Shown one piece after another: positions 6,538 to 13,257 of a stretch of DNA of 15,205 bases. Numbering within the stretch: position 1 is the stretch's first letter; the number at the start of each line of letters is the position of its first letter. Source of the DNA: Crenarchaeota archaeon SCGC AAA471-B05 (GTDB lineage: Archaea; Thermoproteota; Thermoprotei; Gearchaeales; Gearchaeaceae); the NCBI GenBank assembly GCA_000380705.1, contig AQYM01000025.1, positions 21,152-36,356 on the forward strand, written 5' to 3'. A program made the position numbers and the translations under genes. The notes below the pieces were generated by a model. It worked only from the letters and a program-made list of their open reading frames with translations, made no database searches and was not told the origin of the DNA.

Positions 6538-7508
6538 GCTTGGAAATTAAATGTGAAAATTGTTTTGCAGACTTCAAAATACCGCATAAAGTACCAGTTG
6601 CAACCTGTCCTTATTGCGGATATACTTTTGTAGTAGATAAAAATATTACAGAGATATATTACTTTAAAGTTAATTTTGATTCATCAAAAGTCTTTGAAAA
6701 ACTTTTAAGGTTTATTTTAAGAAATTTTGGTGTTCCTAAGGACTTTATATCAAATACTTATTTAACAGGATATACTTTACATTATATACCCTTTCATACC
6801 GTTAAAGCTGAAGCAAAGGGGATTTGTGAATATAAAGAAGGAATAATATTTCGAAAGGGTTATAAAGGAAAATTTATTCAAGTTTTAGATGCATACATAC
6901 CAGCTTCACCACTTCCAATAAATCTTGAAATACTTACAAGATTTAAATTTGGTTTAAGGGGAAGGGAATACTTCAAACCTAGAATTACTAAAATGGGTAA
7001 ATACTACTTAGTTCAATACGATAAAGAATATGCTTTAAATTTGGCTAGAATTAAAGTCCAAGAAGAATTAATGAAAGATATACGTTCTGCATGTGCTGGA
7101 AGAGAAATATTGGAAGAAATAAAAACGGAATATTTAGGAATTACGTATTATCCTTTTTGGGAAATTTTCTATCAATACAAAGGAGAAAAATTAAGAGCTA
7201 TCATCGATGCTACAAACGGAAGAGTTTTATATTCAGAGTATATAATAGATCCTAAAGCTAGAAAATTCGCTTCTTTGGCAGCCATATCAGTAATAATTCC
7301 TTCAACAATTATAGGTTCAATTTTCGGTTTCGGCGGATTTGTAATAGGCTTACTAGTAGGTATTTTATCTTCTTCTCCTTCATTTCCTAAAATTTTTAAG
7401 AAAAAGATAAAGGCTAAGGAAGAATTCACGGAATTTGATATTCGTACCATAATGCTTAAGTTACCTAAAACTTATAGCAAAGGATTTAAATTTTTGATAT
7501 TTAGATAA
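6534..7508 (+). CDS. zinc-ribbon membrane protein, YdjG-like (paralogue 2)
   Basis: A 324-residue paralogue of the preceding gene. The zinc ribbon has C7, C10, C25 and C28 (CENC, then CPYCG), followed by a region resembling the second half of bacterial YdjG-type proteins (FGVPKDFISNTYLTGYTLHY then IPFHTVKAEAKG). A block YLGITYYPFWEIFYQYKGEK then LRAIIDATNGRVLYSE matches the VPIW ... NGKTGSQ block of its partner. A glycine-rich hydrophobic hairpin at about 245-282 is followed by a basic stretch and a 40-residue cytoplasmic tail. The start overlaps the previous stop by 4 bases, and GGAG lies upstream. Bacterial YdjG has two ribbons in one chain; here two single-ribbon chains may share that job. 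That is an inference from layout. Confidence 0.72.
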   Translation: MSLEIKCENCFADFKIPHKVPVATCPYCGYTFVVDKNITEIYYFKVNFDSSKVFEKLLRFILRNFGVPKDFISNTYLTGYTLHYIPFHTVKAEAKGICEYKEGIIFRKGYKGKFIQVLDAYIPASPLPINLEILTRFKFGLRGREYFKPRITKMGKYYLVQYDKEYALNLARIKVQEELMKDIRSACAGREILEEIKTEYLGITYYPFWEIFYQYKGEKLRAIIDATNGRVLYSEYIIDPKARKFASLAAISVIIPSTIIGSIFGFGGFVIGLLVGILSSSPSFPKIFKKKIKAKEEFTEFDIRTIMLKLPKTYSKGFKFLIFR

Positions 7509-7511
7509 TAA

Positions 7512-7521
7512 AATATATATT
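7512..7521 (+). promoter_or_regulatory. TATA box of the four-helix protein
   Basis: AATATATATT is centred about 27 bases before the ATG at 7543. No Shine-Dalgarno is seen, so the start is probably leaderless. Confidence 0.55.
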
Positions 7522-7542
7522 AATATGATATAATTAAAAATT

Positions 7543-7863
7543 ATGAAAATTAAGTACGAATACGGAGCTGTCTCTGTGTTTTTTGTAAGTTTAGGTTTCG
7601 CTTTAATTTTAATAGGTTTAAATAAAATAGATTTGCTAGGATTTTTTTCCGTAATTTTATTACTCTTTGGAACTTATACAATAATTTACGGTTTAATGGA
7701 AAAGGAAAATACGTATTATTATGTATGGGGTTCGATAATGTTTGTAATAGGTTTATCTTTATTGTTTTATAATTTAATTCCATTACCAGTTTTAATTGGA
7801 ATAACTATAATTATAATTACTTTAATAGGATTTTTTTCTTATATTAAACAACGAAAAAGCTAA
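7543..7863 (+). CDS. small four-helix membrane protein
   Basis: 106 residues, nearly all hydrophobic: helices at about 8-26, 31-51, 59-77 and 80-100, then a basic tail IKQRKS. I do not recognise a family. The alternating pattern of G-x-x-LI-x-x-G suggests tightly packed helices, as in small membrane scaffolds. It follows the zinc-ribbon pair by 34 bases with its own TATA box, and its stop overlaps the stop of the convergent membrane-protein operon by 4 bases. YdjH, the second membrane partner in the bacterial locus, is a larger protein, so equivalence is only a guess from position. Confidence 0.6.
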   Translation: MKIKYEYGAVSVFFVSLGFALILIGLNKIDLLGFFSVILLLFGTYTIIYGLMEKENTYYYVWGSIMFVIGLSLLFYNLIPLPVLIGITIIIITLIGFFSYIKQRKS

Positions 7864-8342
7864 GATAAAATTTCCTCAATAATTTCTCTTATTGTAGGTG
7901 TTACCAAAGGTAAAGGAGGTCTTCTTTCATAAGTTTTTCTTATAGTAACAAAAAATGAATAAAAAGCTATTATACACATAGGTACAACCGAGAAACCAAA
8001 TAGAACTACTAAAAGTAAAGTTACATCTAAGGTAAACATAATTTTAAAACTGAAAAACATATATTCATAACTAAGTATTCCTCCACCAAACCTTATTACA
8101 GTATTTATATAAGAATAAATATAAGCTAAGGAAATAAGTATTGGTGAAATTATATATTTTTCCAAAGCTGAAGCGACTATACATATTATCAAAATTTCAA
8201 AAAAAAATCTATCAATATAAACTGGTTTATATAAAATGATTGAAGGTATTATAATCATTATAATATAAATTAGAAATGTCCTTACCGCAGCTTCAATAAT
8301 AATTTTAATCAAATAATACTTAATTAAAGTAGTAAGTGTCAT
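7860..8342 (-). CDS. polytopic membrane protein, last gene of minus-strand operon
   Basis: 160 residues with hydrophobic segments at about 18-38, 45-78 and 103-135, and a cytoplasmic tail rich in Pro and Glu (RRPPLPLVTPTIREIIEEIL). No motif is recognised. The start overlaps the preceding gene's stop by 4 bases and has GGAAAGGA just upstream, so it is translationally coupled to it. The three-gene order (two-helix protein, anchored surface-domain protein, polytopic protein) looks like a small membrane complex. Confidence 0.65.
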   Translation of the reverse strand: MTLTTLIKYYLIKIIIEAAVRTFLIYIIMIIIPSIILYKPVYIDRFFFEILIICIVASALEKYIISPILISLAYIYSYINTVIRFGGGILSYEYMFFSFKIMFTLDVTLLLVVLFGFSVVPMCIIAFYSFFVTIRKTYERRPPLPLVTPTIREIIEEILS

Positions 8343-8734
8343 TTCCTTTCCAAGTAAAATTCTATTCTATAAACTCCCATAATGTATGCGCTAACATTAA
8401 CTTTTATTTCTTCGATTTGAAGATATGAAAACTTTAAAGGAATATTAATAGTAATGGTATCTCCCTTTGCAAAAACAGACACATACAAATTCTTTGTTTC
8501 TTTTAAACCATTCTGATATGTTACTTCGCTAAAAAAGTTAACATCTGTTAAATAAGCAAATCCTTCATGATGAAGAATTATAGTTAATGAATAACTAGGT
8601 GTTGTATTAAATTTAAATTCAGCATAAATTTTACCTGAACCTATATCTTGAAGGAAAATCAATAGAGGACTGAAAGCTATAAATAATACAGCTATTGCCA
8701 ATAAAGAAATTAATATCTCAAATCTTACAGCCAT
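8339..8734 (-). CDS. membrane-anchored protein with extracytoplasmic beta-rich domain
   Basis: 131 residues: one N-terminal membrane anchor (about 5-28) followed by roughly 100 residues with alternating hydrophobic/polar residues typical of beta strands (KIYAEFKFNTTPSYSLTIIL, later DTITINIPLKFSYLQIEEIK). Topology predicts this domain outside the cell. No family is recognised. It overlaps the upstream gene by 1 base (TAATG) and the downstream gene by 4 bases, so it is the middle cistron of a tight operon. Confidence 0.65.
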   Translation of the reverse strand: MAVRFEILISLLAIAVLFIAFSPLLIFLQDIGSGKIYAEFKFNTTPSYSLTIILHHEGFAYLTDVNFFSEVTYQNGLKETKNLYVSVFAKGDTITINIPLKFSYLQIEEIKVNVSAYIMGVYRIEFYLERK

Positions 8735-8997
8735 TATTTCTTTTCTTTGATCATTTCAATACCAAACCTTAGTAAAACTGAACCTACAGCTATTAATATA
8801 CCAAGAAAGGCTACTTTTACTACAAGAATCAAAAGTTCCGCTGCAAGCTGAGATAATATTGTAGAGAGCGTTGGATTTCCTGTAAAAGTTACTTTGTAAG
8901 TAAAATATTCCCTTAGAGCAAATCCTGCAGAAATTAATAAGAATAATACTCCTGCTAGGATTAAAATAATCCCTGCACTACTAGTTTTAGATTCCAT
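8734..8997 (-). CDS. two-helix small membrane protein
   Basis: 87 residues with helices at about 8-27 and 52-78 joined by a loop of some 25 residues (REYFTYKVTFTGNP), ending in basic residues. First gene of the three-gene operon, with a clear TATA box 25 bases upstream of the ATG. Length, topology and the position of the loop resemble the protein encoded at 9059-9349, so the two may be paralogues. Function unknown. Confidence 0.65.
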   Translation of the reverse strand: MESKTSSAGIILILAGVLFLLISAGFALREYFTYKVTFTGNPTLSTILSQLAAELLILVVKVAFLGILIAVGSVLLRFGIEMIKEKK

Positions 8998-9017
8998 ATT
9001 TTTATCTAAAAATACAT

Positions 9018-9025
9018 TTATATAA
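9018..9025 (-). promoter_or_regulatory. TATA box of the three-gene membrane operon
   Basis: The palindromic TTATATAA is centred about 25 bases upstream of the ATG at 8997, the textbook position for a leaderless archaeal transcript. Confidence 0.6.
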
Positions 9026-9058
9026 GTTTTTAAAAAATTGAGTTATTTAAAGGAAACA

Positions 9059-9349
9059 TTATTTAATTTTCTTTTCTTCAAGTAAAACATATTTTCTTAA
9101 AGTAATTAAAACCAAGCCAAAAATTATAAGAATTAAGCCGCATACCATAACTAAACCTAAGAATAGAATATCTGCAAACTTATAAAAAGGTTCACCAAAA
9201 TAAAGAGTTAAAATTTCAGTTATAGTAAAATATTTAGGGTTGGGAAAATTATAGGTAGTTATTATACTAACTATATTGCCAAGTGAAAATATGCTTAGTA
9301 TTAAACCTATAATTAAGATAATTATTCCAAAGAAGATATCAAAACGCAT
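9059..9349 (-). CDS. two-helix small membrane protein (paralogue-like)
   Basis: 96 residues with helices at about 5-30 and 58-84, a 27-residue loop containing TTYNFPNPKYFT, and a charged C-terminus (LLEEKKIK). The same layout as the 87-residue protein next door. The start is leaderless, from a promoter shared with the divergent surface-protein gene. Function unknown; shared control with that gene hints at a joint role at the cell envelope. Confidence 0.6.
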   Translation of the reverse strand: MRFDIFFGIIILIIGLILSIFSLGNIVSIITTYNFPNPKYFTITEILTLYFGEPFYKFADILFLGLVMVCGLILIIFGLVLITLRKYVLLEEKKIK

Positions 9350-9365
9350 AATAATAATTTATCTG

Positions 9366-9378
9366 AAATATTTTTAAA
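9366..9378. promoter_or_regulatory. shared bidirectional TATA element
   Basis: AAATATTTTTAAA lies almost exactly midway between the ATG of the minus gene (9349) and the ATG of the plus gene (9400), about 25 bases from each. Read from either strand it is an acceptable TATA box, so one element may serve both directions. Confidence 0.5.
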
Positions 9379-9399
9379 GATAAAATCATTTACATTAAT

Positions 9400-10158
9400 A
9401 TGGAAAACAAGAAAGTTATAGCAAGTATAATAATAATATTGTTTCTTTTATCCTATTTACCTGTACTAAAAACCAATGAGACAACAACTTTAACTCAACA
9501 AGTTTCAGTACAGCATACTACTAGTTTAGATCCGATTAATGTTGAAATATCTTATAACTGGACTGTTCAAGTAGACGCTCATAAAAAAGAATTTAATAGT
9601 GGTGAATCTGGAAAAGTAAGCGTAGATATTTTAGGGGGTAAAGCTAGAATTATAATAAATAATATACCTATTATTGGAAAATTAGAATCTGGAGTATTCG
9701 ATTATGAAGCAGGTTCAGAAAAATTCTTTAACTTAACTCCCACTCAAGCTCCAGTACAAGGAAGTATAAGTCTTAAAATAAAGAATATTATATTTACGAA
9801 TATATCAACAGAAGGTCCTGCTTCTGTCTCTCCAAAGGATTTAGTTTGGGATAAACCTCAAATAAAGGAATTTAGTTTAAACATAAATCCGAATGCAAGA
9901 GGAGGAGATATAGTTAAAATAAAATTACTGTTCAATGTTAAATTTACGGCTTCAATAAATATAAGTATAGCTGGATTTCAGATTCAACTATTTGAACAAG
10001 AACTAGGGAAAACGCAGGCAAAGCCTGAGATATTTTACGAGGTAAAAGTTGCAAGTGTGAGCTTTGATTGGTTAATAATATTAATAATATTAGCTGTAGT
10101 TGCTGTAGTAATAGCTATCGTAGCTTGGTATTTTGTAAGGAAAAAGTTGAAAAAATAA
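9400..10158 (+). CDS. secreted, membrane-anchored surface protein
   Basis: 252 residues: a signal peptide or N-terminal anchor (KK then helix 6-22), a beta-rich extracellular region of about 200 residues, one membrane helix at about 224-246, and a short basic tail (RKKLKK). Five N-glycosylation sequons (N26, N53, N111, N134, N187) fit an exported archaeal protein. No known domain is recognised; the architecture (Sec signal, single C-terminal helix, stop-transfer lysines) is that of an S-layer-associated or membrane-bound sensor or adhesin. It is transcribed from the shared divergent promoter. Its 3' end is T-rich and contains the next gene's TATA box, so it may terminate there. Confidence 0.7.
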   Translation: MENKKVIASIIIILFLLSYLPVLKTNETTTLTQQVSVQHTTSLDPINVEISYNWTVQVDAHKKEFNSGESGKVSVDILGGKARIIINNIPIIGKLESGVFDYEAGSEKFFNLTPTQAPVQGSISLKIKNIIFTNISTEGPASVSPKDLVWDKPQIKEFSLNINPNARGGDIVKIKLLFNVKFTASINISIAGFQIQLFEQELGKTQAKPEIFYEVKVASVSFDWLIILIILAVVAVVIAIVAWYFVRKKLKK

Positions 10159-10160
10159 GT

Positions 10161-10175
10161 TTTTATTTTTATATT
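10161..10175 (+). promoter_or_regulatory. TATA box / poly-T terminator region
   Basis: TTTTTATTTTTATAT directly follows the stop at 10158. The TATA part is about 20-28 bases before the ATG at 10191, and the T-runs could end the upstream transcript. Confidence 0.45.
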
Positions 10176-10190
10176 ATATTAGCATTATAC

Positions 10191-10724
10191 ATGAGTGAAA
10201 AATATTTGAAAAAAGTTGAAAATGAAATGAGTTTGGGTGAAAGAATTTTAAGTTACATTCCAGGATATAGAGGTTATAAACAAAAAGAAATAAGAAGAGA
10301 AGCTGATAGAATAATAAGAATGATGATTGTCAATAAATTGAAGGAATGTAAGGATAATTTAAGGTCATCTTTTAAAAATCCAACCATTATTAACAAATTA
10401 AATTCTGAAGATCTTTGGTTAATTGAAAGCATTTTAAATAACTTAGATAGAATAACACAGAGAATAGAAAGGGCTGTTGCAGGCTATTCAGGTTTTTTTG
10501 ATGCAGTAAAGGTAAAGGAAGATAAATTGGATTTAATAATGAAACATGATTACGCTTTAATAGGGATGTCTGAGAATTTAAAAAATAAAATTCAAGAATT
10601 AATATCTTTGGAATATTTTACAAATGAATGGAGAAATAAACTAAACGAAATCTTACAATATATAAGAGAGTTTGATGATTTAATAGGTAAAAGAAATGAA
10701 ATTTTAAGAGGTGCTTTTGAGTAA
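10191..10724 (+). CDS. helical protein coupled to SPFH gene
   Basis: 177 residues, almost entirely alpha-helical and without membrane helices. I chose ATG 10191 because a TATA box lies at the right distance; the open frame extends further upstream only as antisense-like sequence within the previous gene. Marked blocks are ILSYIPGYRGYKQKEIRREA at about 19-38 and AVAGYSGFFDAVKVKED at about 95-111. As I recall, similar PGYRGYxxKExRREAD and YxGFFDAVKV blocks occur in unnamed bacterial proteins encoded next to SPFH genes; this is memory, not a search. Its stop overlaps the SPFH start (TAATG), so the two are made together and probably interact. It could act as the peripheral helical partner that PspA supplies in bacteria, but it lacks PspA length and sequence. 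Confidence 0.7.
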   Translation: MSEKYLKKVENEMSLGERILSYIPGYRGYKQKEIRREADRIIRMMIVNKLKECKDNLRSSFKNPTIINKLNSEDLWLIESILNNLDRITQRIERAVAGYSGFFDAVKVKEDKLDLIMKHDYALIGMSENLKNKIQELISLEYFTNEWRNKLNEILQYIREFDDLIGKRNEILRGAFE

Positions 10725-11752
10725 TGCCAAAAGTAATAGAGTGGCCTAACCCAGGAGAAAACGAAATAGTTTGGAAATATCCTATTGAGGAAATTTTTTG
10801 GGGAGATGTATTGATAGTAAAGGAATACGAGGCTGCAGTTTTCTTTAGGGATGGTAAGGCTTATGATGTATTCAGAGCTGGAAGACACGTTTTAACTACG
10901 ATGAATTTGCCTTTATTAACCAGAGTTCTTTCTAAGATAGCAGGTTTTGATAAACTTCCCTTTAAAGCTACAATAATATTTGTTTCTTTAAAACAATTCA
11001 TGAGTAAATTTGGAGGACAAACACAAACAACAGAACTCGCGCCTTTGAAATTCTTTGGATCATTTTGGTTTAGAATCGAAGACCCAAATTTATTTGTTAA
11101 TGAAGTGGTTGGAGGAAAGAATACTTACACAACCGAATCACTTCAAGAATTTTTAAGAGGATATTTCAACGAAAGATTAATAGATACCCTAAGTCAATAT
11201 AGCTTAGTTCAAGTTTATGGGAAATTGGATGAAACAAGCTTTTTAGCTAAAAATGCAATTTATGATTCCTTCAAAAGACTGGGGATAGAGTTAATAGATA
11301 TAAAATTTGAAGGACTTGATACTACTCCTGAATGGAGGGATAGATTATTCTTTATTAGGCAAGGCACTTCAGCCGCAGAAATATTAAGAATGGAGACTGT
11401 AAAAAAGGCTGCAGAGAGTTTAGGTAAAAGTGAAGGAGCAGGAATAGGCGCTGGATTTTTACTTCCTACAATGATTCAACAACCTTCACAACAAATCCAA
11501 GTAGCTTGTCCTTATTGTGGATTTTTAAACCCACAAAATGTTATCTATTGCGGAAAATGCGGAAAATCTTTAACACCTCAGACAACTTATCAACAAGAAA
11601 AATGTCCAAATTGTGGAAATCCTATTCAGCCTAACTGGAAAGTATGTCCAAATTGTGGAACTAAACTTAAACCTTTTAATTGCCCAAGTTGCAATTTCGA
11701 AGTTCCTCCAAATTCAAAATTCTGTCCTAACTGCGGTACAAAGCTTATTTAA
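10724..11752 (+). CDS. SPFH-domain protein with three C-terminal zinc ribbons (YdjI-like)
   Basis: 342 residues. The N-terminal 240 residues form an SPFH/band-7 domain of the YdjI type (COG4260): NPGENEIVWKYP, GDVLIVKEYEAAVFFRDGKA, FRAGRHVLTT, then LKFFGSFWFRIEDPNLFVNE, and RLGIELIDIKFEGL near the end. After a Gly-rich linker come three CxxC...CxxC ribbons: C262/C265/C276/C279, C294/C297/C308/C311 and C320/C323/C334/C337. There is no membrane helix, so membrane association must come from lipid contact or from partners such as the zinc-ribbon membrane proteins at 5545-7508. In Bacillus, YdjI is a soluble SPFH protein placed at the membrane by such partners and needed to recruit PspA. Three ribbons is one more than the commonest layout. 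It is coupled to the upstream gene (1-base overlap, GAGGTG Shine-Dalgarno). Confidence 0.88.
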   Translation: MPKVIEWPNPGENEIVWKYPIEEIFWGDVLIVKEYEAAVFFRDGKAYDVFRAGRHVLTTMNLPLLTRVLSKIAGFDKLPFKATIIFVSLKQFMSKFGGQTQTTELAPLKFFGSFWFRIEDPNLFVNEVVGGKNTYTTESLQEFLRGYFNERLIDTLSQYSLVQVYGKLDETSFLAKNAIYDSFKRLGIELIDIKFEGLDTTPEWRDRLFFIRQGTSAAEILRMETVKKAAESLGKSEGAGIGAGFLLPTMIQQPSQQIQVACPYCGFLNPQNVIYCGKCGKSLTPQTTYQQEKCPNCGNPIQPNWKVCPNCGTKLKPFNCPSCNFEVPPNSKFCPNCGTKLI

Positions 11753-11775
11753 TTAATTTTTTTATTTTATTATTT
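11753..11775 (+). terminator. T-rich intergenic stretch (terminator and/or promoter)
   Basis: The 23 bases between the SPFH stop and the next ATG are almost only A and T, with a run of seven T. They could terminate the SPFH transcript or carry a weak TATA (TTTTTATTTTA) for the ATPase gene; the spacing to the ATG is shorter than usual for the latter. Confidence 0.35.
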
Positions 11776-12933
11776 ATGGGATTGCTAGATAATCTTAAAC
11801 CTTTGACTCCTGGTCAAGAAGAGATGCTTAAGGTTTTAAAGGACAAGAGTATTGATGTTATAGGTATTTTTGGCCCTAGTGGTGCAGGCAAGAGCTTATT
11901 TTCAATAACTTATGGCATAGATTCAATATTAAATAAAGATTTTAGAAGATTTCTGATAGTAAAACCTTTGGTAAACGTAGTAAGTGGTACAGATTTAAGC
12001 GTTGAAATGGGTAAAAATGTATACGAATCTTTAATAATGGATTATATTAATGATATTTTAAATTCTTTACAACTTGAAGTAAATTTAACTGACTTAATGA
12101 ATAAAGGGTTGATTCAATTCGTTGATTTACATTATTTAAAGGGAAGAACTTTCGATAATTCATTAGTTTTTATAGATGATATTCAAAATATACCAGCAGA
12201 AAGTGTAATAGAAGTATTAATTAGAGTAGGCAACAATAGTAGGTTAATCGTTGCAGGAGATCCTGTATTTCAAAGGTTAAAGAAGGTTAAGAATGATTCT
12301 TCTGCGATAATTAGAGAAATACTTTTAAGCGAGGAAAAAGCTAAAGTTGTAGATCTTGGACTTAAAGATATAATTAGACCAGGAGCTAAAAAAGGCTTAA
12401 GATTACTTGTAGAGTTAATTTTAAGAGGTAGAAATCTTAATAGTGAAGATAAAAAGATTCTTGAAACCATTTTAACATATGCTCCTGATGCAGATGTTGT
12501 AACCGTTATGGATGTTTCAAAATTAAAAGATAGCTTAAATATAAAAGGAGAAACTTGTCCAGAGGTTATAATTTTCACAAAAACACCAGGAAGACTTATA
12601 GGTAAAGGAGGAGAAAGAATACAAAAAATAGAAAATAGTCTAGGTAAAAAAGTAAGAACGATAATTTTTAGTTTGGATTTTAAAGAATGGATTCGTTCAA
12701 TACACCCAATTCCTTGGATACATAAGCATATTTTGGAAGTAGATTTTGCAGGTCCTAGATTAAGAGTAAAAATAAATAAAGAGGAAGGCGGAGCCTTTCT
12801 GGGCTATGGTGGATCTTATATAAGGTTTGTAAATCAAATATTCGAAGATCTTTTGGGTATAATAGTTGAAGTAGAACAGGTAGAAGTTAAAGAAGAAGAA
12901 AAGGAAGGAAAGAAGGAAAAGAAAAAGAAATAA
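11776..12933 (+). CDS. PhoH-like ATPase with two KH domains
   Basis: 385 residues. Residues 1-215 are a PhoH/superfamily 1-like ATPase: Walker A GPSGAGKS at 33-40, Walker B LVFIDDIQN at 130-138, and the sensor GDPVFQRL at 161-168 matching the PhoH GDxxQ motif. Residues about 262-300 form a KH domain with the GKGG loop (PGRLIGKGGERIQKIENSLG), and 330-368 a second with GYGG (AFLGYGGSYIRFVNQIF). The tail is a Lys/Glu run. KH domains bind single-stranded RNA or DNA, so this is probably an RNA-directed ATPase or helicase; bacterial PhoH proteins act in RNA/ribosome metabolism. No PIN nuclease domain is present, unlike the related archaeal PIN-ATPase-KH proteins. It follows the SPFH gene by 23 bases; a functional link is open. 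Confidence 0.82.
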   Translation: MGLLDNLKPLTPGQEEMLKVLKDKSIDVIGIFGPSGAGKSLFSITYGIDSILNKDFRRFLIVKPLVNVVSGTDLSVEMGKNVYESLIMDYINDILNSLQLEVNLTDLMNKGLIQFVDLHYLKGRTFDNSLVFIDDIQNIPAESVIEVLIRVGNNSRLIVAGDPVFQRLKKVKNDSSAIIREILLSEEKAKVVDLGLKDIIRPGAKKGLRLLVELILRGRNLNSEDKKILETILTYAPDADVVTVMDVSKLKDSLNIKGETCPEVIIFTKTPGRLIGKGGERIQKIENSLGKKVRTIIFSLDFKEWIRSIHPIPWIHKHILEVDFAGPRLRVKINKEEGGAFLGYGGSYIRFVNQIFEDLLGIIVEVEQVEVKEEEKEGKKEKKKK

Positions 12934-12942
12934 TACCTCTTT

Positions 12943-13257
12943 TCAATTACCTTTATAGGATTCCAATTTTATCATAAAACTTAACAGTGAATTTAAAAAG
13001 TTTTCTATGGTTTGCGAATAACTATTTAAAAATTTAAGAATCTCATTTAAATTTTTTTCCATATCTTCTATTTGAATCTTTATTTCCATCGTTAATTCAT
13101 TATAGTCCATTTCAGCAATATTTTCCTTTAAAATCTTTAATTCTTGATCATAGACTTCGCAAAATTTGGTCAATAATAAACTTGCTTCATAAAAATTGTA
13201 TTTAGCTGCTTTTAAAATTTTTAAAGCAGCTTCAAGTTTTTGTGCTAAATCTTTCAT
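12943..13257 (-). CDS. small coiled-coil protein coupled to the Lrp-like regulator
   Basis: 104 residues, entirely helical with heptad-like spacing (MKDLAQKLEAALKILKAAKY; later IQIEDMEKNLNEILKFLNSY), no membrane segment and a Cys at 33. The start overlaps the stop of the upstream regulator gene by 4 bases (ATGA), so it is the second cistron of that operon. No family is recognised. A natural guess is a partner or oligomerisation subunit of the regulator. It converges on the PhoH-like gene with only 9 bases between the stops. Confidence 0.65.
   Translation of the reverse strand: MKDLAQKLEAALKILKAAKYNFYEASLLLTKFCEVYDQELKILKENIAEMDYNELTMEIKIQIEDMEKNLNEILKFLNSYSQTIENFLNSLLSFMIKLESYKGN

Noticed and set aside
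10068..10190. N-terminal extension of the helical protein from 10068
   Set aside because: This stretch lies inside the preceding gene in another frame, is Cys/Ser-rich nonsense, and the TATA box fits ATG 10191.
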